Assembly (NCBI RefSeq): GCF_002105195.1
Contig: NZ_MUHU01000001.1
Coordinates: forward strand, 124,001-188,000
DNA length: 64,000 bases
Direction: 5' to 3'
From: Derxia lacustris
GTDB lineage: Bacteria > Pseudomonadota > Gammaproteobacteria > Burkholderiales > Burkholderiaceae_E
Below are positions 1-10,767 of this stretch, one piece after another. The notes beneath the pieces are model-generated. The model saw nothing but the letters and a program-made list of their open reading frames with translations, was not told the DNA's origin and ran no database searches. Each line of letters starts with the position of its first letter. Position 1 is the stretch's first letter. The position numbers and the translations under genes are program-made.

Positions 1-325
1 AGATCGCGGGTGGCGCGAACACGAATTCGACCAGCGTGGCGAAGCCGGCCAGATAGCCGCCCACCGGCCCGAAGGCGCGGCGCGAGTACTCGAACGGGCC
101 GCCGGCGTGCGGGATCGAGGTGGTCAGCTCGGTGAAGCTGAAGATGAAGCAGGCGTACATCGCGGCGATGAAGGCCGCCGTGACCAGAAAGCCGAGCGTG
201 CCGGCCGAGGCCCAGCCGAAGCTCCAGCCAAAGTATTCGCCCGAGATCACGAGGCCCACGGCGATGCCCCAGAGCTGGAGCGTGCTGAGCGTCTTCTGCA
301 GCGCCGGTTCGGAATTGGTTGTCAT
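1..325 (-). CDS. Ethanolamine permease, N-terminal part (truncated by window edge)
   Basis: Amino-acid/polyamine/organocation-type permease that would import ethanolamine. Only the first 108 residues are visible. They include the run LQLWGIAVGLVISGEYFGW, which is characteristic of the bacterial ethanolamine permease family, followed by the second hydrophobic segment (TLGFLVTAAFIAAMYACFIF) and the loop with HAGGPFEYSRRAFGP. The start codon at 323-325 follows an AGGA ribosome site. The gene is divergent from the EutR-like regulator at 464, sharing a 138-bp intergenic region, which suggests that this regulator controls it. The C-terminus lies outside the window, so intactness cannot be judged. 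Confidence 0.88.
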   Translation of the reverse strand, partial: MTTNSEPALQKTLSTLQLWGIAVGLVISGEYFGWSFGWASAGTLGFLVTAAFIAAMYACFIFSFTELTTSIPHAGGPFEYSRRAFGPVGGYLAGFATLVEFVFAPPAI

Positions 326-463
326 GCGGAGTCCTGTCAGAAAGGCCGGGCGCGCGAGGAAAAAAGCGTGGCCCGACGGTTGCTTTTGCCGATTCAGGCC
401 GCCGAGGCTAGGACTCATGAGCTGCGCGGCGTTATCGAAATTCGGCACGTTTTCGGAGGTGGC

Positions 464-1507
464 ATGCAGCCGGCCGCAACCCACCGTTCACCCTTCAGTA
501 CCCGCCGTCTGCGCGCCCATGACGCCGATGAGCACGCCCGCAACCTGAGCGGCTGGGACCAGGAATACGACCAGCTCGCGCCCGGCGCCTTTGCCGGCGA
601 GCTGGCCGAGTTCTGGGTCGACTCGGTGCAGGTGTTCCGCGAGCGCACCAGCCATGCGGTGCGCCAGACCTGCCGCATCCGCGCCGATGCGGTGTGGTGC
701 GGCATCCCGGTGGTGCATGACGGCACCCGGATCGAGGGCCGCACCGTCGGCGCCGACGGCGTGATGCTGCGGGCCGGCGGCGCGCCGTTCGAGCTGCTGA
801 CGCCGTCGGACCACGACATCTTCGGCGTGGTGGCGGGCCGCGATGCGCTCGAAGGCTATGCCGCCGCGATCGGCTGCCGCATCGATGCCGAGCGGCTGGT
901 GACGCCGGGCTGGTGGCAGGTCGGCGATGCGCGGCGCGCGGCGGCGCTGACCCAGCTCGGCCAGCTGCTCGATGGCGCGCTCGGCGGTTTTGGCGCAGCG
1001 GGCGACGCGGCCGAGATCGGCGCCGGCCCGGCCATGCATGACGCGGCGCGCCGGCAGTTGCAGCAGGCGGTGCTCGACGTGCTCGTCGGCCTGCTCGAAG
1101 CGCCGACCGAGCCGCCGCGCAGCCATGCCAGCTTTGCGCGCCGTCAGCAGCTGGTGCGCGCCATCTGCGACGCCGCGCGCGCCGAGCCCGATGCCGTGCC
1201 CACCGTGCCCGAGCTGTGCCAGCGCTTTCACGTCAGCCGGCGCGCACTGCAATACGCCTTCGAGGAAGTGCTGGGCGCCAGCCCCGTGACCTGGCTGCGC
1301 ATGCTGCGGCTCAATGCGGTGCGGCGCCGGCTGCGCGATGCGGCGGACGGCGGCCTGGACGGCCGGTCGGTCGGCGTGTCGGTCGGCGATGCCGCCTCGG
1401 CCTTCGGCTTCTGGAACCTGAGCCAGTTCGGCAGCGACTACCGCAAGCTGTTCGGCGAGCGGCCGTCGCAGACGCTGGGCCGCAAGCGCGGCGCCGGCCA
1501 CAACTGA
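464..1507 (+). CDS. AraC-family regulator, EutR-like
   Basis: Predicted transcription activator of ethanolamine use, 347 aa. The start at 464 is preceded by a strong GGAGGT at 455-460. The N-terminal two thirds resemble the ligand-sensing part of EutR-type proteins (segments DQEYDQLAPGAFAGELAEFW and FELLTPSDHDIFGVVA). The C-terminus carries two AraC helix-turn-helix units, visible in PELCQRFHVSRRALQYAFEE and in FGFWNLSQFGSDYRKLFGE followed by RPSQTL. It is divergent from an ethanolamine permease gene, which supports the assignment. No eut lyase genes are inside the window, so whether the target pathway is cobalamin-dependent lyase or oxidation cannot be told. Confidence 0.82.
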   Translation: MQPAATHRSPFSTRRLRAHDADEHARNLSGWDQEYDQLAPGAFAGELAEFWVDSVQVFRERTSHAVRQTCRIRADAVWCGIPVVHDGTRIEGRTVGADGVMLRAGGAPFELLTPSDHDIFGVVAGRDALEGYAAAIGCRIDAERLVTPGWWQVGDARRAAALTQLGQLLDGALGGFGAAGDAAEIGAGPAMHDAARRQLQQAVLDVLVGLLEAPTEPPRSHASFARRQQLVRAICDAARAEPDAVPTVPELCQRFHVSRRALQYAFEEVLGASPVTWLRMLRLNAVRRRLRDAADGGLDGRSVGVSVGDAASAFGFWNLSQFGSDYRKLFGERPSQTLGRKRGAGHN

Positions 1508-1520
1508 GCCGGTCGCCGCT

Positions 1521-1560
1521 GCCGAACCTCTGACGCCGAACCTCTGACGCCGAATCTCAG
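1521..1560. repeat. 14-bp tandem repeat, 2.8 copies
   Basis: GCCGAACCTCTGAC occurs at 1521-1534 and again at 1535-1548. A third, partial copy with one substitution (GCCGAATCTCAG) fills 1549-1560. The last copy contains the stop codon of the convergent phospholipase gene (TGA on the minus strand, 1557-1559). The repeat fills most of the space between two convergent genes. No hairpin terminator is evident there. Confidence 0.8.
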
Positions 1561-2522
1561 TCGCTGAACTTGAGGCCGATGCCGATCGAGCGCTGCGACT
1601 CGGTGTAGTTGGCCAGCGTGCCCATCGGGCCGAAGTGGGCGTGCAGATAGAGCGGCAGCGTCTTCCAGGCATCGAAGCGCAGGCCCAGATCGACCGAATC
1701 GCCGGCCAGACCGTTGTCGCCGGCACGCCAGGTCACATCGCCGAGCAGGCTGTCGCCGAAGCGATGCTCCAGCACCAGCCGCAGCCGGTCGTAGTCGCGG
1801 AACGAGATGTCGCGCCCGGCCAGCGGCCCCCAGGTGACGGCCGAATCGGTGGTGATGTAGCGCTTGACGCGGGCGCGCAGCAGCAGGCTGTCGACGTTGC
1901 CCGACTCCACTTCGGCCGACACGAAATTCATGCTGCGGCTCAGGCCGTCGAAATAGCTGTGGTTGCCGGCCGCGTATTCCTCGTTGGCGCGCGCGATGTC
2001 GCGTGCCGACTTGGTGCCCACGGTCTGGCCGTCGGAGGAATGCTCCAGCCCCAGGTCGACCCAGTTGAGCGCATCGGTCTGGAGGTAGTAGCGCAGGTGC
2101 GCGGCCGGGTTGCTGATGCGGTTGACGACCGGGCTCGAGGGCCGGGTGCCGGCGTAGTAGTCGAACTCGCCGGTGTAGGAGACGAAGGCTTCCGGGCCGC
2201 GCTCGTAGCGGATCGGATGCGCCAGGGTCTGGCCGTTTTCGTCGGCGGCCCAGAGCACATAGCGCAGCGAGAAGTCGCCGCGCACGGCAGCTTCGTCATG
2301 GCTGGCGGTGCGATGGACGATGTAGGTGGGCTCGTAGGGCAGCAGCCGGCAGAGGTTGAACCAGGGCGGGTTGTCGCTGCGGCATTCGACCGGTGCTGCG
2401 GCCGGCGCGGCGGCGGCGTTGGTGGCGGCATTGGTGGCGGGTGCGGCGGCGTCGTCTGCATGGGCGCCGACCGCGCCGAGGCTGAGGGCTGCCGCGACGA
2501 GCAGGGCTGTGTTCTTGTACAT
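1557..2522 (-). CDS. Outer-membrane phospholipase A (PldA family)
   Basis: Probable outer-membrane beta-barrel phospholipase of 321 aa that would hydrolyse acyl esters of misplaced outer-leaflet phospholipids. There is a clear signal peptide (MYKNTALLVAAALSLGAVGAHA), then a low-complexity Ala/Pro/Asn linker. The barrel region begins near YEPTYIVHRTASHDE. The motif LEHSSDGQ contains the His-x-Ser arrangement of the family's catalytic dyad (HxSNG in E. coli PldA), although Asp replaces the usual Asn. The protein ends in a barrel-like strand (RSIGIGLKFSD). The start at 2522 is chosen for a CGGAGA site just upstream. The family call rests on motif and architecture, so another barrel of similar layout is possible. 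Confidence 0.72.
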   Translation of the reverse strand: MYKNTALLVAAALSLGAVGAHADDAAAPATNAATNAAAAPAAAPVECRSDNPPWFNLCRLLPYEPTYIVHRTASHDEAAVRGDFSLRYVLWAADENGQTLAHPIRYERGPEAFVSYTGEFDYYAGTRPSSPVVNRISNPAAHLRYYLQTDALNWVDLGLEHSSDGQTVGTKSARDIARANEEYAAGNHSYFDGLSRSMNFVSAEVESGNVDSLLLRARVKRYITTDSAVTWGPLAGRDISFRDYDRLRLVLEHRFGDSLLGDVTWRAGDNGLAGDSVDLGLRFDAWKTLPLYLHAHFGPMGTLANYTESQRSIGIGLKFSD

Positions 2523-3062
2523 GGCGCGTTCTCCGGGCATGACTGACATGCGGAGGGCGGGCCCGCTGCCTGCGCCAATCCGGTCAGTCCGGGCGACCAG
2601 TACACGCAGCCCAGCCCTGCGGCGGGCTTTCAGGCGGCGGCGGTTTGGTGAGCAGGCGTAGTGGCCGGCAAGGCGCGCGGCGGGCGGACTGCCGGCCGGT
2701 CGTGGGCGCTGCCGGCGCGGTCGCGGGCACCGGCGTGCCGGCTTGCGCGGACGGCCGCAACGCAGGCCGCTACAGCTTCGCGACAGCCTCGGGCCACGGC
2801 GGTCGGCCAGCGTCGACCGCCCGCGCCACCAGCGCTTCATTGCCGGTCGATGGCTGCGGCATGTCCCACTGCAAGCATCGGCTGCCGGGCCGGCTTGCCG
2901 ATCCGCCGGCGGCCGGCGCCAGCCTGGGATCGCGTGCCGGCGTGGCGACAAATCCGCTTACAGCCTCGTGCGCTGTCGCTGCGCCGCATGTAACAGCCGG
3001 CGGCCGATCCGCAAACGGCAGTCTGATCGGCAGCGACCGCGCTCCCGCGCCGGAGGTCGCCC
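2523..3062. other. 540-bp gap without a supported gene
   Basis: This stretch lies between the divergent phospholipase and PEP-CTERM genes. Open frames exist on both strands but have no recognisable domain and look like GC-rich noise. It must hold the promoters of both flanking genes. I see no clear promoter consensus or repeat in it. Confidence 0.5.
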
Positions 3063-3960
3063 ATGAAGAATCTGTTCGCATCGCTGCTTTGCCTGGGTGC
3101 GCTGCATGCGGCGCCCGCGCTGGCCGCCAGTCAGGCCACGCTCGACATCGCCGAACTGCAGCTGGCGCTGTCGGCCAGCGATGGCGCCACGCCGGCGCTG
3201 CGCTTCGACGGCTTCGGCCTCGGCTATCTCATCGACTATGTCGTGCGCCCCTCGGCCCCGACCACCACCGGCCCGAGCCATGCCGACAGCCTCGGCAGCG
3301 CCCGAGCCATGCCGACAGCCTCGGCAGCTATGGCGCGACGCCGCCGACCGGCCCATTCGCCGCCCGGCTCGATGGCCCCGGCGGCGCCAGCTCGGGCAGC
3401 GTCGAGGCGCGCGGCAGCGGCAGCTGGCAGCTGCCGGACAGCATCTCGGTCGCGAGCCGCGCGCTGCCGGCCGTCGGCCCCAATGCCTACACCAGCACCA
3501 GCAGCCGCTTCGACCTGACCGACGATCCGCTCCATCCGGGCCCGTCGCTGTTTCAGCTCGCGCCGCACACCACGGTCACGCTGAGCGGCATCGCGCGCTA
3601 CGAGACCGCGATCGATCTCGACCGGGGCGGCAGCGCGCAGACGCTGTTCTATGCGCGCTGGTCGTCGGTCAGCGCGGGTTCCGACCTGATCCAGCTGCTC
3701 AGCGACGCGGTCCACAACGAGGCCGTGACCCTGCCCGGCACGCGCGGCGAAGTGCCGTGGCAGATCTCGCTCACCAACGGTTCGGGCAGCTGGGCCGAGG
3801 CGCAGCTCGACTTCTTTGCCGGCACGGCGGCCGGCACGTTTGCCCTGATCGGCTCGCCGGTGCCCGAACCGGCCGAGGGCCTGCTCACCGGCGCCGGGCT
3901 GCTGGCGCTGGCGTGCTGGCTGCGCCGGCAGCGTCGCCCAGCCCGGGCGCCGGCCGCGCT

Positions 3961-3973
<13 letters not shown>
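3063..3973 (+). pseudogene. PEP-CTERM sorting-signal protein, frame broken by a 29-bp duplication
   Basis: Secreted protein of unknown function destined for exosortase-type processing. The reading frame opens at 3063 with a signal peptide (MKNLFASLLCLGALHAAPALA) and continues to about 3299. There an exact 29-bp tandem duplication shifts the frame, and the shifted frame runs into stop at 3516-3518. Removing one copy restores a 293-aa protein that continues YGATPPTGPFAARLDGPGG. That protein ends with the classical tripartite sorting signal: SPVPEP, the hydrophobic stretch GLLTGAGLLALACWL and the basic RRQRR. As sequenced, the N- and C-terminal parts are in different frames. The stop at 3971-3973 overlaps the convergent gcvP end (3961) by 13 bp. 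It may be a true mutation, a reversible slip or an assembly error. Confidence 0.8.
3271..3328 (+). repeat. Exact 29-bp tandem duplication causing a frameshift
   Basis: Bases 3271-3299 are repeated without change at 3300-3328 (unit begins GCCCGAGCCATGCCGACAGC). Because 29 is not a multiple of three, the second copy shifts the reading frame of the PEP-CTERM gene. In the frame of the first copy the unit reads PSHADSLGS. Excision of either copy reconnects the signal peptide to the PEP-CTERM tail. Confidence 0.95.
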
Positions 3974-6903
<2,930 letters not shown>

Positions 6904-6967
6904 GGGCTTGGGCAGGCGGATGAGGTGCGGGGGGCGCGCCGGCCACAGCGGCTGGCGCGCGGGGCGG

Positions 6968-7348
6968 TCAGCGCGTCTCGTCGGCGACGGCGGCGTAGCC
7001 GGCGGCGTCGAGCAGGCCATCGAGCGATTCGGTGGTTTCGAGCTTGAAGATCCAGTGCTCGTAGGGCGCGCTGTTGAGCAGCTCGGGCGTGTCGGCCAGC
7101 GCTTCGTTGGCGGCGACGACTGTGCCGCCGACCGGCGCGTAGATGTCGGACGCGGCCTTGACCGACTCGACCACGGCGGCGACGTCGCCGGCCTTGAGCG
7201 TGTCGCCGACCTTCACCTCGCCGACGAAGACGAGGTCGCCGAGCGCGGCCTGGGCGGTGTCGCTGATGCCGACCCAGACCAGGCCGTCGTCGCCGACCTT
7301 GGCCCATTCATGGCTGGCGGCGTATTTGAGTTCGGTGGGGAAAGTCAT
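6968..7348 (-). CDS. gcvH: Glycine cleavage system H protein
   Basis: Lipoyl carrier of the glycine cleavage complex, 126 aa. It shuttles the aminomethyl group from GcvP to GcvT and then to the L protein. The lipoylation motif ESVKAASD is intact with the modified lysine at residue 64, within the usual fold marked by [19 protein letters not shown] and WIFKLE. It lies between gcvT and gcvP in the same orientation, 133 bp after gcvT. Start at 7348 ([15 protein letters not shown]) is the canonical family start. Confidence 0.98.
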   Translation of the reverse strand: MTFPTELKYAASHEWAKVGDDGLVWVGISDTAQAALGDLVFVGEVKVGDTLKAGDVAAVVESVKAASDIYAPVGGTVVAANEALADTPELLNSAPYEHWIFKLETTESLDGLLDAAGYAAVADETR

Positions 7349-7481
7349 TGGCGGCTCCGGAGGTTTCTGAGGGAAGTGGGGCCGCGCGGCGGCGGCCGGA
7401 ATTCGAGTTTGGCGCAAAGCCGGGGCAGCTTGCCGGCGCTGTTGCAGCCAGAGCCACGGGCGCGCCGGGCGGGCCGCCGGC

Positions 7482-8609
7482 TCAGACCAGTGCCTGCCCG
7501 TGGCGCACGAAGGGCAGCTTCACCACGCGCGCCGCATGCGCCTTGCCGCGGATGTCGACCGTGACCGCATCGCCCGGCTGCACGCCGAGCGGCAGCCGCG
7601 CCAGCGCCACCGAGTAGCCGAGCGTCGGCGAGAACGTGCCGCTGGTGATCTCGCCATCGCCGGCGGCCGTGGTCACGCGCTGATGCGCGCGCAGCACGCC
7701 GCGCTCGGTCATCACCAGGCCGAGGAAGGCGTGGCGCTGGCCGGCGGCATCGAGCGCGGCGCGGCCGGTGAAGTCGCGCTCGGTCTTGCGGTCGACGGTC
7801 CAGCCCAGGCCGGCGTCGAGCGGCGACACGCTGCGGTCCATGTCGTTGCCGTAGAGGTTCATGCCGGCTTCCAGGCGCAGCGTGTCGCGCGCGCCGAGGC
7901 CGGCCGGCGCCACGCCTTGCGCTGCGAGCGCGGTCCACACGGCGGCGGCGCGCTCGGCCGGCAGGATCAGCTCGAAGCCGTCCTCGCCGGTATAGCCGGT
8001 GCGGCCGACGAACAGCTCGCCGTCGCCCAGCACCACGGCGCCGGCACCATCGACCGCCACGCCAAAGAAGGCGCCGAGCGGCTCGGTCGCGGCCCGCAGC
8101 ACCGGCAGCGCGGCCCAGACGGCGGCGCGCGCCTGCGGCCCCTGCACCGCGATCAGCGCCAGATCGCGCCGTACCGCAATGCTCACCGGCAGGCCAAAGG
8201 CTTCGGACGCCGCCGCGATCCAGGCCACGTCGCCACCGGCGGTGCCGGCATTCACCACCAGCCGGTACCGGCCCGGCGCGCGGAAGTAGACGATGAGGTC
8301 GTCGATCACGCCGCCGGTCGCATCGAGCATGCAGCTGTAGAGCGCCTTGCCCGGCGTGGCGAGCTTGGCCACGTCATTGGCCAGCAGCCGGCGCAGGAAC
8401 GGCAGGCTCGCTTCGCCGGCCAGATCGACCACGCACATGTGCGACACGTCGAACATGCCGGCGGCGCGGCGCACGGCGTGGTGCTCGTCGATCTGCGAGC
8501 CGTAATGCAGCGGCATTTCCCAGCCGCCGAAGTCGACCAGGCGGGCGCCGGCAGCGCGATGGGCATCGAAAAGCGGGGTACGGCGCAGCGGCCGGGAGGC
8601 GTCGGTCAT
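7482..8609 (-). CDS. gcvT: Glycine cleavage system T protein (aminomethyltransferase)
   Basis: Tetrahydrofolate-dependent aminomethyltransferase, 375 aa. It releases ammonia from lipoyl-bound aminomethyl and forms methylene-THF. Family landmarks are [29 protein letters not shown] near the N-terminus, GMFDVSHM around residue 50, and the C-terminal barrel segment [21 protein letters not shown]. It is the first gene of the gcvTHP operon and lies about 90 bp downstream of a tandem glycine riboswitch on the same strand. This points to expression only when glycine is in excess. Confidence 0.97.
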   Translation of the reverse strand: MTDASRPLRRTPLFDAHRAAGARLVDFGGWEMPLHYGSQIDEHHAVRRAAGMFDVSHMCVVDLAGEASLPFLRRLLANDVAKLATPGKALYSCMLDATGGVIDDLIVYFRAPGRYRLVVNAGTAGGDVAWIAAASEAFGLPVSIAVRRDLALIAVQGPQARAAVWAALPVLRAATEPLGAFFGVAVDGAGAVVLGDGELFVGRTGYTGEDGFELILPAERAAAVWTALAAQGVAPAGLGARDTLRLEAGMNLYGNDMDRSVSPLDAGLGWTVDRKTERDFTGRAALDAAGQRHAFLGLVMTERGVLRAHQRVTTAAGDGEITSGTFSPTLGYSVALARLPLGVQPGDAVTVDIRGKAHAARVVKLPFVRHGQALV

Positions 8610-8700
8610 GGCGGGGCTCGGGATCGTTGGGTGGCCAACAGGCGCCGGCCGATGCGCGGAACCTGTCCACGCGCGCAGCCTGCGCCCGATCCCCCGCCCT

Positions 8701-8866
8701 GTCCTGTTACCTGAGAGTTTTGAGCCCCTTCGGTGGCGCGGCTCGCCCGCGCGCTCTCCAGAGTTGCCATGCCTGCATGCGGTTCGGGAGCCTGAGCGAT
8801 TTCGGGGGTTGCGCCTTCGGCGGCGGGGCCGGTGACCGGCCCTCGCGCTCTCCCGCGTGCGGTGTC
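8701..8866 (-). promoter_or_regulatory. Tandem glycine riboswitch upstream of gcvT
   Basis: Read on the minus strand, two consecutive aptamers are visible. The first (about 8866-8770) begins near CGGGAGAGCGCG and contains the conserved core CGCCGAAGGCGCAA, followed by CTCAGGC. The second (about 8769-8701) begins CTGGAGAGCGCGC, contains GCCACCGAAGGGGCTCAAA and ends CTCTCAGGTAACAGGACAG, the hallmark 3' segment of the class. The pair sits directly before the gcvT-gcvH-gcvP operon, the classical target. The spacing between aptamers is only a few bases, as in cooperative glycine riboswitches. The expression platform between 8700 and 8610 was not resolved. Confidence 0.93.
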
Positions 8867-9006
8867 GCGGCAAGCGGCGGATGGTACACGACGGCTTTTC
8901 GGCGGCGTGCCGCGAGCGCTCGCACCCGCCGCCGGTCGGTCGGACAAGGCTGCACACCGGCCCTGCCTGTGAGACAGTCGCGCCGCCTCCGAACCGCGCG
9001 CTCCGC

Positions 9007-10767
9007 ATGACCATCCCGCCCAAGAATCAGCTTTCGCTGCGCCTCGTCCTCATCGTCCCGTATCTGGCCCTCGTGATCGGGCTTGCCGGGACGATCGGAC
9101 TGCTGTCCTACCTCACCGGGAGCAGCGCGGTTTCCACGCTGTCGGATCAGCTGCTGATCGAGACCGTCGGCCGCATCGGCCAGGCCGTCGACCGCCACAT
9201 CGTGGGCTCGGGCGCCACGCTCGAAGCCGCCTTCCCCGACGGCATGCCGGCGCCGACCACCATCGAGAGCGACCTCGCCAACCTGCGCACGCGGTTCTGG
9301 ATCGCCACCTCGCTGCACATCGATCCGAACAACTACGTCTACTACGGCAACCGCGCCGGGCAGAACTTCGGCATCTACCGGCATTCGCTGGTCGATGGCG
9401 AGCTGCGCATCAAGCTCAAGCCCGAGGACCGGCGCGACATCTACCGCTTCAAGGGCATCAACGGCGACCTGCAATTCGACAAGCGCGAGGAACGGCTGTT
9501 CGATCCGCGCCTGCGGCCCTGGTACAAGGCCGGCGAAACCGCCAGCACCGACACCTGGACCGCGGTCTACATCGACTTCGGCACCCAGGAGCTGGTGGCG
9601 ACGCGCGCGCGCCGGGTGCTGAGCGTGAACGGTCAGGTGGAAGGCGTGGTCGCGACCGACATGTCGCTGCGCGCGCTCAACGACTTCGTGCGCCGGCTCA
9701 AGGTCTCGCCCAAGGGGCTGGCCTTCATCGTCGAGCCCGACGGCGATCTGATCGCCTCGTCGGTCAGCCCCAATGTGCGGCCGGTGCCGGGCGGCGCCAG
9801 CGCCCGCATCAATGCGATGGACAGCGGCTCGCCGCTGCTCACCGCCACCTGGATGGAAGTGCGGCGCGGCCTGGTCGACCGCAATCCGTCCGGCCTGCCG
9901 CAGACCCTGGTGTTTACCGATGCCGGCGGCCAGCGCGTGCATGCGGCCTACGACCGGGTCCGCGACAGCGCCGGCCTGGAATGGATCACCGTGGTGGCGA
10001 TGCCGCGCGCCGACTTCATGGGCGGCGTGCTCGAGAACGTGGGCCGCACCGCCATCGCCGCGCTGTGCGCCAGCCTGCTGGCGGTGCTGATCGGCCTGCG
10101 CGTGATCCACTGGGTCACGGCCGACATCAAGCGGCTGTCGGTCGCGGCGCGCCAGCTCGGCGAGGGCCGCGTCGATGCGCCGCTCAACCTGCTGCGGCGC
10201 GACGAAATCGGCGATCTGGCGCGCAGCTTCGCCGCCATGCGCGACCAGCTCGGCACCGACAGCCTGACCGGTCTGGCCAATCGCGACGCCTTCCTGCGCC
10301 GCGTCGAGCGCGACATCGCCTCGCACCGCTCGGGCATCGGCGCGCCGTTCGCGGTGCTGTTCCTCGATCTCGATGCGTTCAAGGCCGTCAACGACAGCCA
10401 TGGCCATTACGCCGGCGATCAGGTGCTCAAGGCGCTGTCGGCGCGGCTGTCGGCACGCATGCGCGACGTGGACCTGATCGCGCGCTTTGCCGGCGACGAA
10501 TTCGTCGTGCTGGCGGCCGGCATCGAAAGCCTGGCCGACCTCGCCGCCTTCCGCAGCCGCATCGTCGCGGCCTTCGCCGAGCCGATCCATGTGAGCGCCG
10601 ACGACGGCTCGGCGCTGCGCATCACGCTTGGCTGCTCGATCGGCGAGGCGCGCTATCCGGCCGATGCCGGCGATGCCAACACCCTGGTGAAGACGGCCGA
10701 CCGCAGCATGTATGCGGTCAAGTTCGGCTTCGGCGCGCCCGATCAGGCGCGCACGCAGTCCACGTAG
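9007..10767 (+). CDS. Membrane-bound diguanylate cyclase (dCache-HAMP-GGDEF)
   Basis: Predicted to make the second messenger c-di-GMP from two GTP in response to a periplasmic signal; 586 aa. Order: a short cytoplasmic start, TM1 near residues 14-38, a large periplasmic double-Cache-like region to about 335, TM2 near 345-365, a HAMP linker ([21 protein letters not shown] to about 415), then GGDEF. The catalytic domain has [16 protein letters not shown], the metal/substrate segment [16 protein letters not shown] and the signature AGDEF at 495-499. Ala replaces the first Gly, a substitution found in active enzymes. It is convergent with the decarboxylase gene, and their 3' ends overlap by 25 bp (10743-10767). 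Confidence 0.9.
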   Translation: MTIPPKNQLSLRLVLIVPYLALVIGLAGTIGLLSYLTGSSAVSTLSDQLLIETVGRIGQAVDRHIVGSGATLEAAFPDGMPAPTTIESDLANLRTRFWIATSLHIDPNNYVYYGNRAGQNFGIYRHSLVDGELRIKLKPEDRRDIYRFKGINGDLQFDKREERLFDPRLRPWYKAGETASTDTWTAVYIDFGTQELVATRARRVLSVNGQVEGVVATDMSLRALNDFVRRLKVSPKGLAFIVEPDGDLIASSVSPNVRPVPGGASARINAMDSGSPLLTATWMEVRRGLVDRNPSGLPQTLVFTDAGGQRVHAAYDRVRDSAGLEWITVVAMPRADFMGGVLENVGRTAIAALCASLLAVLIGLRVIHWVTADIKRLSVAARQLGEGRVDAPLNLLRRDEIGDLARSFAAMRDQLGTDSLTGLANRDAFLRRVERDIASHRSGIGAPFAVLFLDLDAFKAVNDSHGHYAGDQVLKALSARLSARMRDVDLIARFAGDEFVVLAAGIESLADLAAFRSRIVAAFAEPIHVSADDGSALRITLGCSIGEARYPADAGDANTLVKTADRSMYAVKFGFGAPDQARTQST

